Below, one piece after another: positions 58,055 through 64,000 of a stretch of 64,000 nucleotides of DNA. A model generated the notes under the pieces. That model had not been told where the DNA came from, did not search any database, and worked only from the letters and a program-made list of their open reading frames with translations. The translations under genes were made by a program, and so were the position numbers. Each line of letters begins with the position of its first letter. Position 1 is the stretch's first letter. Location: NCBI GenBank assembly GCA_958450365.1, contig CAUEEP010000923.1:513501-577500 (forward strand). Direction: 5' to 3'. Origin of the DNA: Mesorhabditis belari. Its lineage: Eukaryota; Nematoda; Chromadorea; Rhabditida; Rhabditidae.

Positions 58055-59808
58055 GCTGTTTTAAAAAGACTATAGTCGCGCTTTAGCTTAACAAATGAGG
58101 ACCGTGTACTGGCACAACTCATCGACGCTTTTCCGATGGAAATTGTCGAAAACGTGAGGTCATTGTGTTTTTGTGTTTATTTTCAAAGCATAAATAAAAA
58201 CTGAACTGCTTTTTTGAATTTGACTTTTAGGTCTTGAAAGAGAACATCTCGCGAAATGTGGAGGTGTTGGCGAATTTATGCGCAGAGATGACCACTTAAA
58301 TGAAAAAAGAAGACGAGCTCTTGCTATCGTTAGTCTGTTTTAAGTTTTCTTTTTCCAGATTCGTTTAAACGCTTCTTGGGTTTTTTTGTATAATTTACAT
58401 CGTTTTTTGATACTTATCCAATAATTTGCAGCTTGTTTCTCTGTTTTACCCCTTCCTCCTACGGTTACTGTAATTTCGTTGTAGTTTACTGGGCTGTTAA
58501 CTCGTATGTTATTGTTGTGGGTAAATAAATGTTTGGGGGAAAAGATGAACATAGAGCCAACTCCTTTTTCTCTCAAAAACAACACTTATATTATAATTTT
58601 ATCTTGCAGACGAAATTAAAAAACTTGTACCTTCACACTTTTCACAATGTGAATTTTAGATTAAGGACACACGGGTGCCAATTGTAAGGCACTTAAAAGA
58701 TTAAAAGCAAGTGATTTTGCAGAGAAACTTTTGGGTACACGTATAGAGAAAGATTATGACAGAATTGGAGAGCACTACGTCAAAAATATGAATCAAAAAA
58801 TGACTAGGTACATGAGAATTAACTTACAAAATACGTGCAACATGTACAAAATGTATGTCAAAAGGATATAAGTTAAGCTCATTGAAAAATAAAGTCGGCA
58901 ATTTGTGGTTGTAAAAGTTCGGCACGAGCCAACACCGCGTTGAAGAAATTGTCCTGGGTCAAATCGAGCGCTTTTCGACAATCCGTCAAAGAGAAGCGAG
59001 AAGAACGAACGCCACACTCCTTTTCGTCATTTAACGGATCACTAAAATGAAAAAGTTTTTTTTTCTGTTATTTATTTGCGTTGAATTAACTTATAGCTAT
59101 CTAGGTATTCCGAAAAAGTACCTCGCCGCCCGAACATACTTTACAAATGCTTGCGCGAGATTCTCAAAGTACAACATAAACTGCTCGACAAGACCCTAAA
59201 AACACAGTTCGACGCAAATGAGCCAAAACCAAACCAAGCGAGCAGACTCCTCTTGTGGCAGAAGATCGAGATTACGCAAAAGCCATCTAACATTTTCGAT
59301 CGTTTTCACCGGTTGCAACTCTCTGAAACAAAGCATAAGGTATTTCAAACAGCAAAGCATTTACAGTTTAACGTTATTCTTTGCCTTTGGGACATTTTGC
59401 TGAAGAATGGAGTTGACAAAATAGGTTTCAATCTAAAAACTGTTGGGTTTTAAAAGCCTTGAAACGAAATTCACCTTTGCTTTGAGAAGGCGATGTTTCT
59501 GAAATGGTGCCGACAAGCAAACTTTGTTTCGATCAACGTCAACAATGCAAACAGGCCACTCACATCTTGCGCCGTGTAAGATGATCGTTGGAAGTTCTAT
59601 CTAAACTCAATAATGTTTGAACAATTAATTGCTTCTAACATCTTCCAACTCTATTAAAAACCAACCCTTCTAACTGCCTGTAATCGAACATATGGGTTGT
59701 ACGTATGACGATAAGCTCTCAAACAGTTCCATCTCAACTCTTGGGGTACAAAGAAGCACAATGTGAGCAGCAATTTTGCCACAAAGTTGTGATTGTCGCC
59801 CAAGATCA
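58055..59808. repeat. Segmental duplication, copy B (NYN tail relic plus C9orf72 tail)
   Basis: This is the partner of 52637-54063. Its left 240 bases are a relic of the last two NYN exons (for example AQLIDAFPMEIVE near 58110), with no upstream exons. Its right part is the functional 3' end of C9orf72, including the about 400 bases missing from copy A. Confidence 0.92.
58069..58299 (+). pseudogene. Relic of the NYN ribonuclease 3' end
   Basis: The last two exons and intervening intron of the gene at 49993-52880 are duplicated here (LTNEDRVLAQLIDAFPME, then VLKENISRNVEVLANLCAEM and stop). No promoter or earlier exons are present. Compared with the original, AAG at the exon end is AAC, which weakens the donor. 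Confidence 0.88.
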
Positions 59809-62132
59809 CACAGTAGCCTTGACTTTGTAGGACACCAGAAATCGCCTAAAAAATTAATAGAAAGTCCAATGTTGAGAGTAAAAACCTTGGCCAAAAGTTT
59901 ATTCTCTTTCAATTCATAGCCATTTAAAAGCGTGAGTTTGATCTAAATATAAAAAACAGTAATAAATTTAGACGTTCAATCAAACCCGATGTCTTTTCCC
60001 TTCAGTGAGCAGGGGAAACCGTTCCAATGACCCAAAAAGACCTATCATTCTCGTGAGTTCAGTCGTCAGCCGAACAATTGAATCCTCATATTCTTCCTAA
60101 ATATATAGCGTAGTAATATACGTAGGCTATAAACCACCTCTAAAAGCGAGGCCTTGATTCGTGGCACCATATCCTGAAATCTTATTGTTTCATCAACGTG
60201 AAACCTCAACCAACCGTCATCATGTTCTCGAACAAACGTTCACGACACATAAACCAATCGAGTCTAGAAAATGACGATTAGGAACGGTTAAAAACTAATT
60301 AGCGTTACCTTTTCAAAGGCAAAAGTAGTGAAATCGCATGCATCGATCGATTCTCTTCTTCTTCGGCTGGCAGTGAAAAAATATACGATACGGCTAACAA
60401 ACTAGAACATTTGGAATTATCAGGCTTGAGTTAAACAAAAAAAAAACCTTCGTTCTGGTACACAAGTCAATTTCACGATGAGCGGATTCGAAGGCAGCTG
60501 AGTGCTAAAAATTTTTTTCTAACTTGCTACCGGGTTGGATTAAACCTGCAAATTTGCTCGGCCAAAACAAACTTCGCGACAAACGTCTCATCACTGGGCA
60601 CATCATCAGGTGGATCTAGCACAACGTCTGAATGTTCTCCTTCTGTAGAATCTCTTGAATTTTGTTTCCTAAAACTAATAATAGATATTAAGCGATGCAA
60701 AAGCGCTAGGTCACTAATGACCTACTTGAAAATACTTGACTCCATGAGAGAAAGCTCCAAGACTTGTTCATTGACTTGAGCCACAGGCGATGTGCATAGA
60801 GCGCTGAGATCAGAATGTGTTGAGATGGTCGCAGCAATCCCAGAATCGAAACAAGATTGCAATTCTATGACTATGTAATCAAAAATAAATATTTTACAAA
60901 ATTTACCATCAATGCCTCTTTCGCGCTTTTGTAGGTTTTGTTCAAAATCGTCTCCTCCTTCATCTCCAGTCCGACTCGTTAACTCGGCCAGTCCGTCAAA
61001 AATCTTCTGCCTTGTCGCATGCTCATCATTTGTTGATGATTCTATTGGCTAAACAGTAATTTTTTAACAATAAAATCTTTATCAAACCGTTTCGAGTAAG
61101 GAATCGTCTGGGGTAATCTCTCGTTGGGTATCGGCCGCTTTTTCACCGGATTCATCGGGGATTGCTGTCAATGTACTCTAAACAGGAAAATATGTTAAAG
61201 AAAACAAGGAAATTTGACGAACCCCTCGCCGTTTAGAAGATGGAGCTGAATTTGGCTCCGAATTTGATCCACTCTCATCCAGACGACCACTCGATGAGCT
61301 TTCCTAAAACAAGTATTACTTCCGAGCACATTTGCCTTGCTATAAAAGTGACGTAATTTTTTTAAAATTTTACTACCAGCATTGACGAATTAACGGTATT
61401 GGGCCCAATCGTGCTCCTACTATCCGTGATTGAATCCGTCATGTAGTCGTCCAAATACTGTCCTCCGCCTATAGCACGCTCTTTAATTGACACTAAAAAT
61501 TCTATCATAAAAGAAAACATTTAAAATTTACAAATTGGAGAAGAGGAGAGCAAAAACAGTCCGTCGTCGACGTCTATGTTTTCTGTTACGGTGAGAAGGG
61601 GATTCTTAAAGTGAGCTTTATTTGGAAGTTTCTATTTAAAGTACTACTTGTAGCGGATCATCGATATCTTCAAACTGCATTGAAGTGGCTGACATTGATG
61701 AATTTACCGATGGCGCCTCGGAGCCCTAAATTTATGTAATGAAAAATTCATATAAAATCCCCACCTCTTCTCCACTCAAGTTTAATGGTGTCACTGAAGC
61801 CTCGAGAGGAGCGACTTCCCAGAGAAACCGAAGATCCGGGCCTGAATTAAAGATTTTAAACAGTTAAAGCATTCAGAACGAAATCTACATCTAATGTTTC
61901 AAAATTCAAACCTACCGGTCATGAAATCGAAAGAACTCCACACGATTTTTGTTATCCCACACGGATCGTTCACTCGCATCGTCAGCATCAAACGTCCCGA
62001 TTGGCCAGCATTCTCGCCCTAAATAAAGAAATTAATATAGATAATCGTTTAATTAACAATAAAATTACAAATGAAACAAGCATTTACCTCTTTCATAGCC
62101 TCATACGCTAGAAAGTATTCAGCAGCCTCCAT
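58879..62132 (-). CDS. alfa-1: C9orf72 orthologue (DENN-like protein)
   Basis: C9orf72 proteins act with SMCR8 (and WDR41) on lysosomes and small GTPases; the nematode gene is alfa-1. The start at 62132 lies just after a GTAGTTTTCAG acceptor. Verified exons include 62132-62088, 62018-61916, 61841-61765, 61725-61648, 59195-59122 and 59041-58879. Matches to the family are the N-terminal WSSFDFMTGPDLRFLWEVAP, a KFVLAEQICR beta-strand segment near 60560, AISGVLQSQGYCVILGDNHN with LLLTLCFFVP near 59835-59750, and the C-terminal FVKYVRAA...LQPQIADFIF. About 250 acidic/Ser-rich residues (61800-60750) are inserted after the first block and look disordered. The last part is duplicated at 53483-54060. 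The exon near 59750-59690 has small deletions relative to that copy, but its frame still permits splicing. Confidence 0.83.
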
Positions 62133-62286
62133 CTCATGTCATCTGATGGCTCGCTTATCTGAAAACTACTTTTTATTAATAGACTCTGAATGTAAAAGCA
62201 ACAAAAAAATAAAACAAAGAATAGTCAAAAATACCCGCAGCACAAGTAAAATCACATGGGAAATAAAAGGAAAGATGACAAGATGT
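62133..62286 (-). promoter_or_regulatory. Intercistronic region, probable operon spacer
   Basis: 154 bases separate the DPH3 stop from the C9orf72 start on the minus strand. It carries a T-rich stretch (TTTTATTTTTTTG), an AATAAA-like AATAAAAAG, and two acceptor-like sites (ACATTCAG and GTTTTCAG). This is the layout of nematode operon spacers with trans-splicing of the downstream cistron. Confidence 0.5.
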
Positions 62287-62855
62287 TTATGCGACTTCGG
62301 CCTTCTTTATGGGCGCAATGGTGAGCGTCTCAAATTTCATGAACATATCCGGCTCGTAGATGACTCTAACGATGAGGGAACACGAGGGACACGTCGCAAC
62401 ATCTTCTCCGCTCTAAAATAATTAAAAATGCTAAAGTGAAAAGTTGAAACGTCTCTTACATTAAGGATAAAAACCCAAAACCGACGCTCTCACCTCTAAA
62501 GCTTCTTTCGTTATTTCAAATCGGTCTCCACAGGGGCAGGGAAAGTGATAGATTTCAGCCTCTTCGTCGAACTCGAAGTCCTCAATTTCTACCTCATCGT
62601 GAAAGACTTGGGCCGACGTCGTTGTGCTAAATAAATTTTTTTAAAATCTTCTGATACGAGTTACGCACAGTAAAACCCTTGTTGAAAAATTAACTTCCTA
62701 CGTAGACCCGTCTAGAAAAACGTGTAACGAGATCAAACCGCTTTAGGATCTAAGTGCCTGGTTTCTAGCAAGGTTTTACTTTAATTAAAAAAACTGAACC
62801 TTTTCTGGGGTGTTGCCTCTTCGACTTTCGTTGCCTCTGTCTCCACGTTGGCCAT
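62287..62855 (-). CDS. dph-3: Diphthamide biosynthesis protein 3 (CSL zinc finger)
   Basis: DPH3 is the small zinc/iron electron carrier for the DPH1-DPH2 step of diphthamide formation on elongation factor 2; in yeast (Kti11) it also supports Elongator. Exons are 62855-62800, 62626-62494 and 62412-62287, phase-consistent, giving about 103 residues. The core [17 protein letters not shown] is followed by metal ligands CPCG (Cys49, Cys51) and CPSC (Cys71, Cys74), then SLIVRVIYE. It is longer than the usual 80-odd residues because of an N-terminal Thr/Glu-rich extension of about 25 residues and a short C-terminal tail. It is divergent from RUVBL1 and upstream of C9orf72. Confidence 0.95.
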
Positions 62856-63202
62856 CGTTGAAGTCGTGCTGTTAATGGACGTTGAATTTTAGGAAAAATG
62901 TACTATGCACTAAAAACAAAAAAAGAATTGAAAAATCCGCAGATCTACAAGTAAAGTAATAAGTTGTACAATTAAAAAGAGGAGTTGAACATTGATGTTG
63001 AAACTTGAGAGGGAATACACACACGGAAAAGCCTACGCGCGCTTACAAATGACGAGTCTGAGTCGTTATAATTGAAACCAACCCTCCTCATATTATTCTA
63101 CCTTTTACTTTTCCGGCTACTACAAACGCTTTTGATTTACTTTTTTCTCAGTTCTACTATTGAAAAAGTTTCTTTTGATTTAGATACAGAACTTGTGCAA
63201 AA
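62856..63202. promoter_or_regulatory. Bidirectional promoter between dph-3 and ruvb-1
   Basis: 347 bases separate the two start codons. The region holds a TTTTACTTTTCC-type pyrimidine tract and an ACTTGTGCAAAA context right before the ruvb-1 start. I see no TATA box. Shared regulation of the two housekeeping genes is inferred from layout only. Confidence 0.45.

Positions 63203-64000
<798 letters not shown>

Overview
The window looks like nuclear DNA of a nematode, probably a rhabditid but not C. elegans itself. The evidence is AT-rich sequence, many 40-60 bp GT-AG introns with T-rich acceptors, splice-acceptor-like sites just before start codons (expected for spliced-leader trans-splicing), and proteins that match nematode or animal families. 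The species is not determined.

Layout: 1-3.9 kb is repeats and tRNA-like fragments. 3.95-15.1 kb (+) holds a tryptophan hydroxylase gene (tph-1 type), whose large introns are packed with minisatellites, palindromic MITEs and a Tc1 remnant. 15.9-16.3 kb (+) is a small secreted-protein gene. 17.7-28.9 kb (-) is a many-exon gene for a secreted, Cys- and Thr-rich protein. 28.9-40.7 kb has no gene I can support and is full of short tandem arrays and foldback elements. 40.7-43.0 kb (+) is a bZIP transcription factor. 43.4-46.7 kb (-) is an unrecognised protein with an SQ/TQ repeat block. 47.1-49.6 kb (-) is a coiled-coil protein. 50.0-52.9 kb (+) is a Zc3h12/Regnase-type NYN ribonuclease. 52.6-59.8 kb is a rearranged zone. 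The tail-to-tail junction between the NYN gene and the C9orf72 gene occurs twice, and the ~4 kb between the copies carries a small unknown gene, a gene fragment, a pogo-like MITE and a decayed Tc1 element. 58.9-62.1 kb (-) is a C9orf72 (alfa-1) orthologue, directly downstream of DPH3 (62.3-62.9 kb, -) in a possible operon. RUVBL1 (63.2 kb to the right edge, +) is divergent from DPH3.

Functionally the genes are a mix of neuronal biosynthesis (serotonin), transcription, RNA decay, lysosome/GTPase regulation (C9orf72), translation-factor modification (DPH3) and AAA+ chromatin/R2TP function (RUVBL1). I see no shared pathway apart from the DPH3-C9orf72 pairing. The most informative structures are the duplicated NYN/C9orf72 tail, a foldback MITE family with clear 8-9 bp target duplications, the SQ/TQ repeat protein, and the duplicated exon fragment inside the tryptophan hydroxylase gene. 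Exon limits were read by eye from splice signals and reading frame, and most were checked for phase.
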